The notes beneath the pieces were generated by a model. That model searched no databases. It was not told the origin of the DNA and worked only from the letters and a program-made list of their open reading frames with translations. From Anaerococcus prevotii DSM 20548 (GTDB lineage: Bacteria; Bacillota; Clostridia; Tissierellales; Peptoniphilaceae): a DNA stretch of 64,000 nt. How positions within the stretch are numbered: position 1 is the first letter of the stretch; each line of letters starts with the position of its first letter. This document shows positions 1 to 14,489 of the stretch, one piece after another. The DNA lies in the NCBI RefSeq assembly GCF_000024105.1, contig NC_013171.1:1174501-1238500 (forward strand), in the 5' to 3' direction. Made by a program: the position numbers and the translations under genes.

Positions 1-200
1 AAGGCAACTGTTATTGTCTTTTCCTTGATAGCAAATAATAAGCCAACTATACCAAGTATTGGGCAAACTATTAGAGTTCCAATTCCTACAGGTCTTAAGT
101 TCGTATAGGCTTCTAAGATATCAACAGGTAGGATCAAAGATATACCAAAGGCCAAAAGACCTATTATGAAAAATATCATACTTATCTTTCTCTTATTCAT
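1..200 (-). CDS. Membrane protein, N-terminal part only
   Basis: Only the first 66 codons are inside the window; the gene continues past position 1. It starts at ATG 200-198, with a strong GAGGAGGGG ribosome site just upstream. The peptide begins MNKRKISMIF and shows two hydrophobic stretches, roughly residues 8-25 and 38-58, separated by a short polar segment, so it is an integral membrane protein with a positively charged start. No family motif can be recognised in this fragment. It follows the HIBCH-like gene by 49 nt on the same strand and may be cotranscribed with it. Confidence 0.6.
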   Translation of the reverse strand, partial: MNKRKISMIFFIIGLLAFGISLILPVDILEAYTNLRPVGIGTLIVCPILGIVGLLFAIKEKTITVA

Positions 201-249
201 ATTCCCCTCCTCTATTAATAAATTTATACCCAATTTAAGCTAGAGCTAA

Positions 250-1317
250 TTATTTACTAAGCCTTTCTTCATAAGTCTTATCTATGCCCAAAAGCTCTTT
301 AACCTTTGCCATATCTACTTCATCAAGACTCCTAATTGGCCACTTTGCTGAGTCTTCTTTATCGATCATGGTCACTCTTATTCCTTCTTCCATTGAACCG
401 ATTTCTACTGAATATTTTAAAATTTCATAATCTAAATCTATTGTTTCAGCATAAGTTAAGTCCTTGCAGAGGAAATATTTCTCAAATTGTAGGCTTAACA
501 TAAAAAGAAATCTCTCATTTTGGTTGGCAAGAGTTTTTTTAGCAAAGTCATCTTTTGTATTTGCCTTGAGTTTCTTATAGATTTCCTTATAGGAATCGAG
601 GGAGAAGTATTCTTCAATCTTTCCTAAATCATCTTCTATTTTTGAAGTATTTTCCTTATTTTCATATTCTCTTAAAACTTTCCTAAACTCATCTAATAAC
701 CTATCTCCTTCATACTGAACAGATAAATTAAAGAGTTTATTTATAATTTCTTCATACTTAGATGATTTAATATAGAAATCTGCTAGGTCATATTTAATAA
801 GGTCACTTACCCCAAGACTTGATCCTGTCAAGGCAAGGTATTGGCCTAGGGCTTGTGGTAGCTTTGAAATCTCTTTACATACTCCAACATCTGGTACAAA
901 GCCAAGTCTTGTCTCTGGCATGGCCCAGTTTGTCGTTTCATCAGCAATTTTTATGTCGGAGTTTATAGTAAGGCCAATTCCCCCTCCCATGGTTATCCCA
1001 AACCAGTGGCTGATTATCGGTTTTTCATATCTTTCGATGTACTTATCAAGCTCAAACTCTGTCCTAAAGAATTTATCCTTATCTTCCTCATCGTCATTTG
1101 TTAGATAATCCTCATAGACTTCCTTAAGGTCTCCTCCAGCACAAAATCCCTTCTCTGCCAAAGAATCAAATAGGACTGCCCTAATTCTTCCGTCATCCTT
1201 CCATTTTTCTAATATGTCATAAATCTCATATATCATATCAAGATTTAAAGCATTGATCTTCTCTCCCCTATCAAGATAGATAATACCTATATTATTTTTA
1301 ACTATTTCTCTTATCAT
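250..1317 (-). CDS. Enoyl-CoA hydratase/isomerase family, 3-hydroxyisobutyryl-CoA hydrolase-like
   Basis: This 355-residue protein has the crotonase fold signature: the oxyanion-hole segment FCAGGDLKEVY at residues 58-68 and the glycine-rich MGGGIGL at 110-116. The segment MPETRLGFVPDVG places Glu135 and Asp143 eight residues apart, the spacing of the two catalytic acids in 3-hydroxyisobutyryl-CoA hydrolases. Length also fits that subfamily better than ordinary 260-residue hydratases. A cytoplasmic acyl-CoA hydrolase or hydratase role is likely; the substrate is not fixed, since no valine-degradation genes are nearby. It starts at an ATG preceded by AGGAGGG and appears monocistronic or paired with the downstream membrane gene. 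Confidence 0.75.
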   Translation of the reverse strand: MIREIVKNNIGIIYLDRGEKINALNLDMIYEIYDILEKWKDDGRIRAVLFDSLAEKGFCAGGDLKEVYEDYLTNDDEEDKDKFFRTEFELDKYIERYEKPIISHWFGITMGGGIGLTINSDIKIADETTNWAMPETRLGFVPDVGVCKEISKLPQALGQYLALTGSSLGVSDLIKYDLADFYIKSSKYEEIINKLFNLSVQYEGDRLLDEFRKVLREYENKENTSKIEDDLGKIEEYFSLDSYKEIYKKLKANTKDDFAKKTLANQNERFLFMLSLQFEKYFLCKDLTYAETIDLDYEILKYSVEIGSMEEGIRVTMIDKEDSAKWPIRSLDEVDMAKVKELLGIDKTYEERLSK

Positions 1318-1421
1318 TTACCCTCCTATAACTTATAAATTTATTATTAAAATATTTACTTTAAATTAGGGATAATCCTCACTATTTATTTTTTATTCAC
1401 CTTATAATTTTACCCAAAAGG

Positions 1422-1456
1422 AAAAAATTCAAGCAAGCCAAGCACTTACCTGAATT
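1422..1456 (-). terminator. Intrinsic terminator after citrate synthase
   Basis: On the minus strand, arms at 1445-1456 and 1426-1437 pair over 12 bp (two G-U pairs) around a 7-nt loop, followed by a run of U residues. It closes the acn-icd-gltA operon before the HIBCH-like gene. Confidence 0.7.
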
Positions 1457-1507
1457 CTAATTTTCTATATTAAGTTTATTAAGTTTCTTAAGAACATATA
1501 GGATGCT

Positions 1508-2860
1508 TTACTTTCTTTCTCTTAGGGGAAGATAGTCCCTCCTGTCATTTAGAGACTTGTAAGCAGGTCTGATTATCTTCTCATCTTGAATTTGCTCTAA
1601 CCTATGGGCAGACCAGCCAACTGTTCTTGCTATAGCAAACATAGGAAGGTAGAGCTCTTCAGGAATTTTTAGCATATCGTAGACAAAGCCCGAGTAAAGG
1701 TCTACATTGGCGCAAGGTGGATATGGCCTGTTTTGCCTTTGACTTATCAAGTCTTTTCCTATTTTTTCTACATTTTCTATAAAGTGAAAATCCTCTTCCC
1801 TTCCCTTGATTATAGAAAGTTCCCTGGCCTTTTTCTTAAGAAGAATTGCCCTAGGATCTGATAAGGTGTAGACGGCATGACCTAGACCGTATATTAAACC
1901 CTTCTTATCAAAGGCTTTTTTATCCAAAATCTTTTCTAGATAGGCTTTGATCTTAGATCTATCATCTAAATCATCCACGTTTTCTCTAATATCTTTAAGC
2001 ATCTTACTTACTTTGAGATTCGCTCCACCATGCTTGGGACCCTTAAGGGATGCAAGACCTGCTGCTATAGCAGAATATGTATCTGTCCCCGATGAAGAGA
2101 CTACATGGGTTGCAAAGGCAGAGTTATTTCCTCCCCCGTGTTCTGCGTGAATTATTAGCATTAGGTCTAGGATTTCAGCCTCAACTTTCTCGTAGGCTTG
2201 GTCATTTCTCAGCATTTGAAGGATGTTTTCTGCGATTGTCAGCCTATCATCTGGATTGTGGATTATCAGAGACTTCTTATCAAAATTGTGGATTTTGACC
2301 TGGTAGGAGTAGACTGCAAGGATTGGTATCTTGGAAATTAAAGATAAGGATTGACTTAGAACATTTAGGGCATCTGTCCCATCTGGATTTTTGTCGTAGG
2401 TATAAAGGGCGAGCATAGACCTCATCATCTTATTCATTATATCAGACCCTGGAACTTTTAGGATTATGTCCTCAAAAAAACCATCCGCCAGAGCTCTTTC
2501 TTCGACTAGGATACTCTTAAAGGATTTAAGCTCATCTTCATTGGCTAGTTTGCTAAAGAGTAATAGGTAAATAATCTCCTCAAAACCTAATCTTTTATCC
2601 CTTTCTATGTCTTCAACAATTTCTGTAAGTGGGTAGCCCCTATAGTAGAGTTCACCTCGGCTAGGGATTTTCTTTCCATCTATGATTTTATAGCCTGATA
2701 CATCACCCACCTGGGTTACTCCGACAAGGACTCCAGTCCCATTTTTATTTCGAAGACCTCTTTTTATATTATAATTTTCATAGACTTCTTTTTTGATTTT
2801 ATTATTTCTTTCAATCTCTTTGGCATAGAACTTTAGTTTTTCTTCTTGTTTCTTATCCAT
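1508..2860 (-). CDS. gltA: Citrate synthase
   Basis: Condenses oxaloacetate and acetyl-CoA to citrate in the cytoplasm. Family signatures are the HAEHGGGNNSAFATHVV block, the KHGGAN segment, the YGLGHAVY segment with a catalytic His, and the DLYSGFVYDML segment with the catalytic Asp. About 450 residues is normal. The reading frame opens at a GTG at 2869, but the ATG at 2860-2858 overlaps the icd stop (ATGGATAA), so translation coupling makes the ATG more likely. It is the last gene of an acn-icd-gltA operon. With no other citric-acid-cycle genes in view, the likely job is 2-oxoglutarate/glutamate supply. Confidence 0.9.
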   Translation of the reverse strand: MDKKQEEKLKFYAKEIERNNKIKKEVYENYNIKRGLRNKNGTGVLVGVTQVGDVSGYKIIDGKKIPSRGELYYRGYPLTEIVEDIERDKRLGFEEIIYLLLFSKLANEDELKSFKSILVEERALADGFFEDIILKVPGSDIMNKMMRSMLALYTYDKNPDGTDALNVLSQSLSLISKIPILAVYSYQVKIHNFDKKSLIIHNPDDRLTIAENILQMLRNDQAYEKVEAEILDLMLIIHAEHGGGNNSAFATHVVSSSGTDTYSAIAAGLASLKGPKHGGANLKVSKMLKDIRENVDDLDDRSKIKAYLEKILDKKAFDKKGLIYGLGHAVYTLSDPRAILLKKKARELSIIKGREEDFHFIENVEKIGKDLISQRQNRPYPPCANVDLYSGFVYDMLKIPEELYLPMFAIARTVGWSAHRLEQIQDEKIIRPAYKSLNDRRDYLPLRERK

Positions 2861-3887
2861 TATTATCACCCAAGAAAGAAATCATTGTATCTGTAATGCC
2901 ATAAGTTGAATTTGTCCCGCCGAGGTCCCTAGTATAGTTTTTCTTATCCTTCAAAGTTTCATAGATTGCCCCTCTAAGAACTTTAGCCTTATCTTTTTCT
3001 CCTATATCATCGAGTAGCAAGCAGAAGCTTAAAAGAAGGGCTATAGGATTTGCGAGATTCTTCCCTGCTATATCTGGAGCAGAACCGTGAATAGATTCAT
3101 AAATTGCAATGTCCTTACCCTTATTTACTCCAGGCATAAGTCCCAGTCCTCCAACAAGACCAGCCCCAAGATCTGATAGGATATCTCCATAGAGGTTTTC
3201 TGTAACTATTACATCAAATCTTTCTGGATTAATCACCATCTGCATGGCTGTATTATCTACTAGGAGCTCTTCGAATTCTATATCAGGATATTCTTTTGCA
3301 ATCTCCCTTGCCACATCAAGGAAAAGCCCATCACTTAGCTTCATAATATTGGCCTTGCTTATAACGCTGACTTTTTCTCTCTTATTTGCCCTGACATATT
3401 CAAAGGCTGCCTTTATTATTCTCTCTGATTTTTCCCTAGTAATAATTTTAATCGAATGAGCCTCATTATCAGATACCATCTCTTCAACTCCAGCATATAG
3501 ATCTTCAGTATTTTCCCTAAATATAACCATATCCACTCCATCAAACTTTAAATCGAGTGGACCTGGAGATTTGATGGGTCTGATATTTGCATATAGGTCA
3601 AATTTCTTTCTAAGCTCTACATTAATCGACCTAAATCCATGGCCAATGGGAGTTGTGATTGGTCCCTTGATGGCAATTTTATTTTTCTTAATAGAGTCAA
3701 ATAAAGTCTGGGGAATGTAGACCCCCTCCTTCTCGAAGACAGAAAGACCTGCATTTATTTCTTCAAATTCTATATCAACTTTTAAACTACTTACTACTTT
3801 CTTTAGGGACTCTGTAATTTCTGGCCCTATCCCATCTCCCTTAATTAACGTTACATACATACTCCTATAATTCCAATCCTTTCGCAT
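2853..3887 (-). CDS. icd: Isocitrate dehydrogenase, NAD-type (isocitrate/isopropylmalate dehydrogenase family)
   Basis: Oxidatively decarboxylates isocitrate to 2-oxoglutarate. The sequence shows the GDGIGPE nucleotide/substrate start motif, NIRPIKSPG, FRENTEDLYAGVE (substrate binding) and the metal-binding block ENLYGDILSDLGAGLVGG, then IHGSAPDIAGKN near the cofactor pocket. At about 340 residues it matches the short NAD-dependent, archaeal/mitochondrial-like class. The frame starts at ATG 3887, overlapping the acn stop. A second ATG at 3860 gives the usual family start (MYVTLIKGDGIGP) but has AGGAG only 1 nt away, so the start is uncertain. Isopropylmalate or homoisocitrate dehydrogenase is excluded mainly by its neighbours. 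Confidence 0.87.
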   Translation of the reverse strand: MRKDWNYRSMYVTLIKGDGIGPEITESLKKVVSSLKVDIEFEEINAGLSVFEKEGVYIPQTLFDSIKKNKIAIKGPITTPIGHGFRSINVELRKKFDLYANIRPIKSPGPLDLKFDGVDMVIFRENTEDLYAGVEEMVSDNEAHSIKIITREKSERIIKAAFEYVRANKREKVSVISKANIMKLSDGLFLDVAREIAKEYPDIEFEELLVDNTAMQMVINPERFDVIVTENLYGDILSDLGAGLVGGLGLMPGVNKGKDIAIYESIHGSAPDIAGKNLANPIALLLSFCLLLDDIGEKDKAKVLRGAIYETLKDKKNYTRDLGGTNSTYGITDTMISFLGDNNG

Positions 3888-5793
3888 AATTTAGGTAGCC
3901 ACCTTCTAGGAGGATTTCCTTCTCCCTTTCCGATAGGTCGGCTTTTAATCTAATCCTTATATCCTTTGTTAAATCCTCTAGGATAAACTCGCCTTTATCT
4001 ATATCTTCTCTTATATTTGAAATTCTAATATCGTCATATTCATCTATCTTGCCATAGTCATTATGATCTACAAATTCTAGAGGAATTATAGCATTGTTTA
4101 TTAGATTTGACCTATGTATCCTTGCAAAGGACTTGGCAACTACCGCCTTGATTCCTAGATATAAAGGAATGAGGGCAGCATGCTCCCTAGAAGAGCCTTG
4201 ACCGTAGTTTTCTCCTGCTAGAATAATTCCTCCCCCATATTTCTCGCACCTTTCCTTAAAGTCGCTGATTTTGGTAGTGAAGGCAAAGTCTGATAGATAG
4301 GCTATGTTTGACCTAAATGGTAAGAGTTTGGCATTTGATGGGCAGATATCATCTGTGGTTATCCCATCACCTGCCTTGTAGATTACTTTCTTTTCTATAT
4401 CCTTTAGCTTTTCTGCCTTTGGAAAGTCTTTGATATTTTTCCCCTTAATTGTTTCTTTTACCCTCTTCGACCTATCTTCGATTGGCTTTATAAAATAAGC
4501 TTGGCTTTGGTTGAAGCTTACATTTTTATCAAAGTCTGTCTCATATGATATTTCTCTTGGATCTGCTATATAGCCCATAACAGCACTTACAGCACAAGTT
4601 TCTGGACTTGCTAGATAAATTTGAGCATCCATAGTCCCAGACCTTCCCTTAAAGTTTCTATTAAAACTCCTTATGGAAATGGCTCCCGCCTTTGGAGCTT
4701 GTCCCATCCCTATACATGGTCCACATCCTGACTCTAATACTCTGGCTCCTGCCTTGATAAAGGTAGCAAGGGCCCCATTTTCTGAGATTTTCTCTAGAAT
4801 AGTGGCTGATCCTGGAGAAATAACTAAGGAAACATCTGGATGAACTGTCCTATCCTTTAAGATTGAAGCAACTTTCATCAGATCTTCGTAGGATGAATTA
4901 GTGCAAGATCCTATAGCTACTTGATCAACCTTTATCTTTCCTAAATCAGAAACTTTCATATATTGGTCTGGATAGTGGGGTCTTGCGACAGCTGGTTCAA
5001 TCTCACTTAAATCTATGTCGATGGTCTCATCATAGGAGGCGTCAGGGTCTGCTTCTAGCTTAATATAATCATCCTCCCTATTTTGTGACTTAAGATACAT
5101 TCTAGTATTCTCATCTGTCGGGAAAATCGAAGTAGTAGCCCCAAGCTCTGCCCCCATATTACAAATAGTAGCCCTATCTGTAAGAGATAAGGACTTTACA
5201 CCTTCCCCGCTATATTCCATAATATAACCAGTTCCTCCCTTAACACTTAGCCTTCCTAATATGTATAAGATTACATCCTTGGCATTTGCATATGACGGAA
5301 GGCTTCCTTTTAGATTTACCCTATATATCTTAGGCACTTTGACAAAGTAAAAGCCCCTGGCCATAGCTACTGCAACTTCAAGTCCTCCTGCCCCAATGGC
5401 AAGCTCACCAAGTCCTCCTCCAGTAGGAGTGTGTGAATCAGATCCTAGGAGGGTATCGCCTGGTTTGGCAAACTGTTCTAGATTTACCTGATGGCAAATT
5501 CCTCCTCCTGGCTTGGAGAAAGTAATACCATATTTATTAGCAGCAGATTTGATAAATTCGTGATCATCTGCATTCTCAAAGCCTTGTTGGAGGATGTTGT
5601 GATCTATGTAAGCAAGGGAGTTTCGTGTCTGTACGTTTTCTATATCCATAGCTTCTAGCTGAAGATAGGCCATAGTTCCTGTAGAATCCTGGGTTAGGGT
5701 CTGATCGATCCTAATTGCAATCTCTTGGCCAGGAATTAATTCTCCCTTGAGTAAGTGACTTTTGAGTATTTTCATAGCTAATGATAAGCCCAT
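3865..5793 (-). CDS. acn: Aconitate hydratase
   Basis: Isomerises citrate to isocitrate through a [4Fe-4S] cluster. Cluster cysteines are visible in GSCTNSSYEDL and in SGCGPCIGMGQAP. The substrate-side motif DSHTPTGGGLGELAIGAGG and the C-terminal swivel domain motif YGQGSSREHAA are present. At 642 residues it belongs to the shorter bacterial aconitases. The start ATG at 5793 has AAGGAG 7 nt upstream. It is the first gene of the acn-icd-gltA operon; the 3' end overlaps icd by 23 nt. A TATAAT-like element lies about 50 nt upstream, but no clear -35 partner can be assigned. Confidence 0.92.
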   Translation of the reverse strand: MGLSLAMKILKSHLLKGELIPGQEIAIRIDQTLTQDSTGTMAYLQLEAMDIENVQTRNSLAYIDHNILQQGFENADDHEFIKSAANKYGITFSKPGGGICHQVNLEQFAKPGDTLLGSDSHTPTGGGLGELAIGAGGLEVAVAMARGFYFVKVPKIYRVNLKGSLPSYANAKDVILYILGRLSVKGGTGYIMEYSGEGVKSLSLTDRATICNMGAELGATTSIFPTDENTRMYLKSQNREDDYIKLEADPDASYDETIDIDLSEIEPAVARPHYPDQYMKVSDLGKIKVDQVAIGSCTNSSYEDLMKVASILKDRTVHPDVSLVISPGSATILEKISENGALATFIKAGARVLESGCGPCIGMGQAPKAGAISIRSFNRNFKGRSGTMDAQIYLASPETCAVSAVMGYIADPREISYETDFDKNVSFNQSQAYFIKPIEDRSKRVKETIKGKNIKDFPKAEKLKDIEKKVIYKAGDGITTDDICPSNAKLLPFRSNIAYLSDFAFTTKISDFKERCEKYGGGIILAGENYGQGSSREHAALIPLYLGIKAVVAKSFARIHRSNLINNAIIPLEFVDHNDYGKIDEYDDIRISNIREDIDKGEFILEDLTKDIRIRLKADLSEREKEILLEGGYLNYAKGLEL

Positions 5794-5885
5794 AATTTTC
5801 TCCTTTACGTTAAAGCATTATCGTATTATAGGTATTATTATACTTTCAATTTTATAAAATGAAATTATCTTAGTGATTTTTGGCA

Positions 5886-5931
5886 AAAGAAAACCCTAGC
5901 TAAAACTTCCTTTCTCAAAGCTTTAGCTAGA
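5886..5931 (-). terminator. Intrinsic terminator of the purine operon
   Basis: Arms CTAGCTAAA (5922-5930 on the complementary strand) and TTTAGCTAG (5896-5904) form a 9-bp stem 11 nt after the purC stop, followed by a U-rich tract. It separates the purine operon from acn. Confidence 0.75.
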
Positions 5932-5941
5932 GTCTAATGAA

Positions 5942-6622
5942 TTAACCTAACATTATTTTTTCAAGTTCGAGTGGCTCGATATATTTATCTCCCTTATAGG
6001 CCCTCATATTTCCCCCTGAGATTTCATCTATTAGGGCTACCTTGCCATCTTCAATCCTACCAAATTCAAATTTGATATCATAAAGATCGAGGTCCTTTTT
6101 TCCTAGCTCTTCTCTTACGATTTCACCTATATTTAAGGCTAAGTCCTTGAGCTCTTCGTATTCTTCTTCAGTCATTATTCCTAATAAAACTAGGGCATCC
6201 TTGGTGATTAGTGGATCTTCTCTTTCATCATCTTTTAGGGTGATTTCTACATAAGGATCGATCTTTGTTCCGCTTTCGATGTACTTGCCATATCTTCTTA
6301 TGAAGGATCCAACTGCGTAATATCTTACTATTACTTCAACACCTTGTCCGAATACTTCTGCCTTTTTTACTATTGCTTCGTTCTTATCTAGGTCGGCTGA
6401 AATAAAGTGAGTTGTAAGGCCCTTATCATTTAATTTTTCATAGAAGAACTTGGTCATAGCAACGGCTTGGTGGCCTGCCCCTTCCATTGTAAGTCCCACA
6501 CTGTTGGCACCTGGATCAAATACGCCGTCGTTACCTGTTACGTCGTCTTTGAATTTTAATAGATATTCTTCTTCATTTAATTTGTAAACGTCTTTTGTCT
6601 TTCCTGTGTATACTTTCTCCAT
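5942..6622 (-). CDS. purC: SAICAR synthetase
   Basis: Joins aspartate to CAIR using ATP, giving SAICAR. The start MEKVYTGKTKDVYKL is the family's N-terminal nucleotide-binding motif; SFIRRYG and the C-terminal ISGGNMRAYKG segment are typical. At 226 residues it is a full-length, stand-alone bacterial enzyme. ATG at 6622 is preceded by AAGGAG, and the gene begins 10 nt after the purM stop. It is the last gene of the purine operon and is followed by a terminator. No purB, which catalyses the next step, is present in the window. Confidence 0.95.
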   Translation of the reverse strand: MEKVYTGKTKDVYKLNEEEYLLKFKDDVTGNDGVFDPGANSVGLTMEGAGHQAVAMTKFFYEKLNDKGLTTHFISADLDKNEAIVKKAEVFGQGVEVIVRYYAVGSFIRRYGKYIESGTKIDPYVEITLKDDEREDPLITKDALVLLGIMTEEEYEELKDLALNIGEIVREELGKKDLDLYDIKFEFGRIEDGKVALIDEISGGNMRAYKGDKYIEPLELEKIMLG

Positions 6623-6632
6623 TTTAATCTCC

Positions 6633-7652
6633 TTATAAATTAATTTTGATATCCTTATTACCGCTTCTTACTTTACCAATTACTTGAGCCTTGCCTTCTA
6701 GGAGGTCTAGGGCCAAATCTTTGTCATTCTCGTCTACAAATACTACCATTCCTACTCCCATATTGAAGGTATGATACATTTCATCCGTATCTATGTTGCC
6801 CCATTCTTGAATCTTAGTAAAGATTGGATCGAGATTGAGCCTACTTAGGTCGAAGTCTACTCCCAACTCATCTCCTAAAACTCTAGGGACATTTTCATAA
6901 AAACCTCCTCCTGTTATATGGGCGATTGCTTTTAGATCAATATTTTCTTGTAAGGATTTGATTTCTTTAGCATAGATTTTGGTAGGTCTTAGGAGTTTTT
7001 CTCCAATACTTTCTTCTTCACTAAATCTATCATCTAGTGAGACTCCTCCTTGTTCCATGCTGGCCCTTACTAGAGAAAAGCCGTTGCTGTGAACTCCTGA
7101 TGAGTAAAGTCCTATGGCTATATCTCCTTCTTTTAGACTTTTCCCATCAATTAACTTATCCCTATCACAAATTCCTACAGCAAAGCCTGCCAGGTCATAA
7201 TCATCTTCCTTATAGATACCTGGCATCTCGGCAGTCTCTCCACCTATTAGACTTGCTGAAGCTTCTTTACATCCTCTTGCAACTCCTTCGACAAGCTTTG
7301 CCATTTTTTCTGGATTAAGCTTACCAGTCGCTATATAATCTAGGAAAAATAGGGGCCTTCCTCCCTGGCAGAGGATGTCATTGACACACATGGCTACACA
7401 ATCAATCCCTACTGTATCGTGCTTATCCATCTCCATAGCAAGTTTAATCTTTGTCCCAACCCCATCTGTTCCGCTTAGGAAAACTGGATTATCAATTCCT
7501 GTAAGATCTGGGGCAAAGGCCCCAGCAAAGCCTCCTATATCTGTTAGGACTTCTTTACTATGTGTTTCTTTTACGATTTTTTTGATTAATTCAACTTCCT
7601 TATAGCCTTTTTCCTTATCGACTCCGCTATCCTTATAAGTTAGTTTTGCCAT
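6633..7652 (-). CDS. purM: Phosphoribosylformylglycinamidine cyclo-ligase (AIR synthetase)
   Basis: Closes the imidazole ring, FGAM plus ATP to AIR. Recognised by the start LTYKDSGVD, the GTDGVGTKI loop, AMCVNDILCQGGRPLFFLDY and GGETAEMPGIY. The length of 339 residues is standard. Its ATG shares one base with the purE stop (TAATG), so the two are translationally coupled. It acts directly after the PurL half of the PurD-PurL fusion encoded in the same operon. Confidence 0.95.
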   Translation of the reverse strand: MAKLTYKDSGVDKEKGYKEVELIKKIVKETHSKEVLTDIGGFAGAFAPDLTGIDNPVFLSGTDGVGTKIKLAMEMDKHDTVGIDCVAMCVNDILCQGGRPLFFLDYIATGKLNPEKMAKLVEGVARGCKEASASLIGGETAEMPGIYKEDDYDLAGFAVGICDRDKLIDGKSLKEGDIAIGLYSSGVHSNGFSLVRASMEQGGVSLDDRFSEEESIGEKLLRPTKIYAKEIKSLQENIDLKAIAHITGGGFYENVPRVLGDELGVDFDLSRLNLDPIFTKIQEWGNIDTDEMYHTFNMGVGMVVFVDENDKDLALDLLEGKAQVIGKVRSGNKDIKINL

Positions 7653-8128
7653 TATATTTCACCGAGATTTTTATCATCTGCTAGAACTTTTTCAAGCATT
7701 TCTTTCTTGTAAGCCTTTAGTCTAGAGGCTAGCTCTTCATCCTTTAGAGCGAGAATTTGTATAGCAAGGAGGGCTGCGTTATTGCCACCATTTATGGCAA
7801 CTGTAGCTACTGGAACTCCCTTTGGCATTTGTACCATTGATAGTAAGGCGTCAAGACCTGCTGTGTTACTTCCACCAACTGGAACTCCTATAACAGGTTT
7901 TATTGTCATTCCTGCCATAACTCCTGCAAGGTGAGCTGCCATGCCGGCAATTCCTATATAGACACTACAGTCATCTTTTTTTATTGTCTCTTCCAGAAGA
8001 TCTAGTGCACGATGAGCAGAAATTACAGATACTTGGTAATCAATATCGAAGTCTTTTAAGATTGATGTTACTTTTTTGGCGATTTCTACATCTGAGGCTG
8101 AACCCATTATTATTCTTACGTCTGTCAT
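7652..8128 (-). CDS. purE: N5-CAIR mutase / AIR carboxylase catalytic subunit
   Basis: Rearranges N5-CAIR to CAIR, or carboxylates AIR. The GSASD motif near the start, the SAHRALDLLEE segment and the GLDALLSMVQMPKGVPVATVAINGG block define PurE. SAHR, not SAHK, is the class I form, which normally works with PurK. However, no purK lies in this operon or elsewhere in the window. 158 residues is normal length. It starts 8 nt after guaB with AGGAGG upstream, and ends sharing a base with the purM start. Confidence 0.93.
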   Translation of the reverse strand: MTDVRIIMGSASDVEIAKKVTSILKDFDIDYQVSVISAHRALDLLEETIKKDDCSVYIGIAGMAAHLAGVMAGMTIKPVIGVPVGGSNTAGLDALLSMVQMPKGVPVATVAINGGNNAALLAIQILALKDEELASRLKAYKKEMLEKVLADDKNLGEI

Positions 8129-8136
8129 AATTCCTC

Positions 8137-14480
<6,344 letters not shown>

Positions 14481-14489
14481 TGCTTCTCC

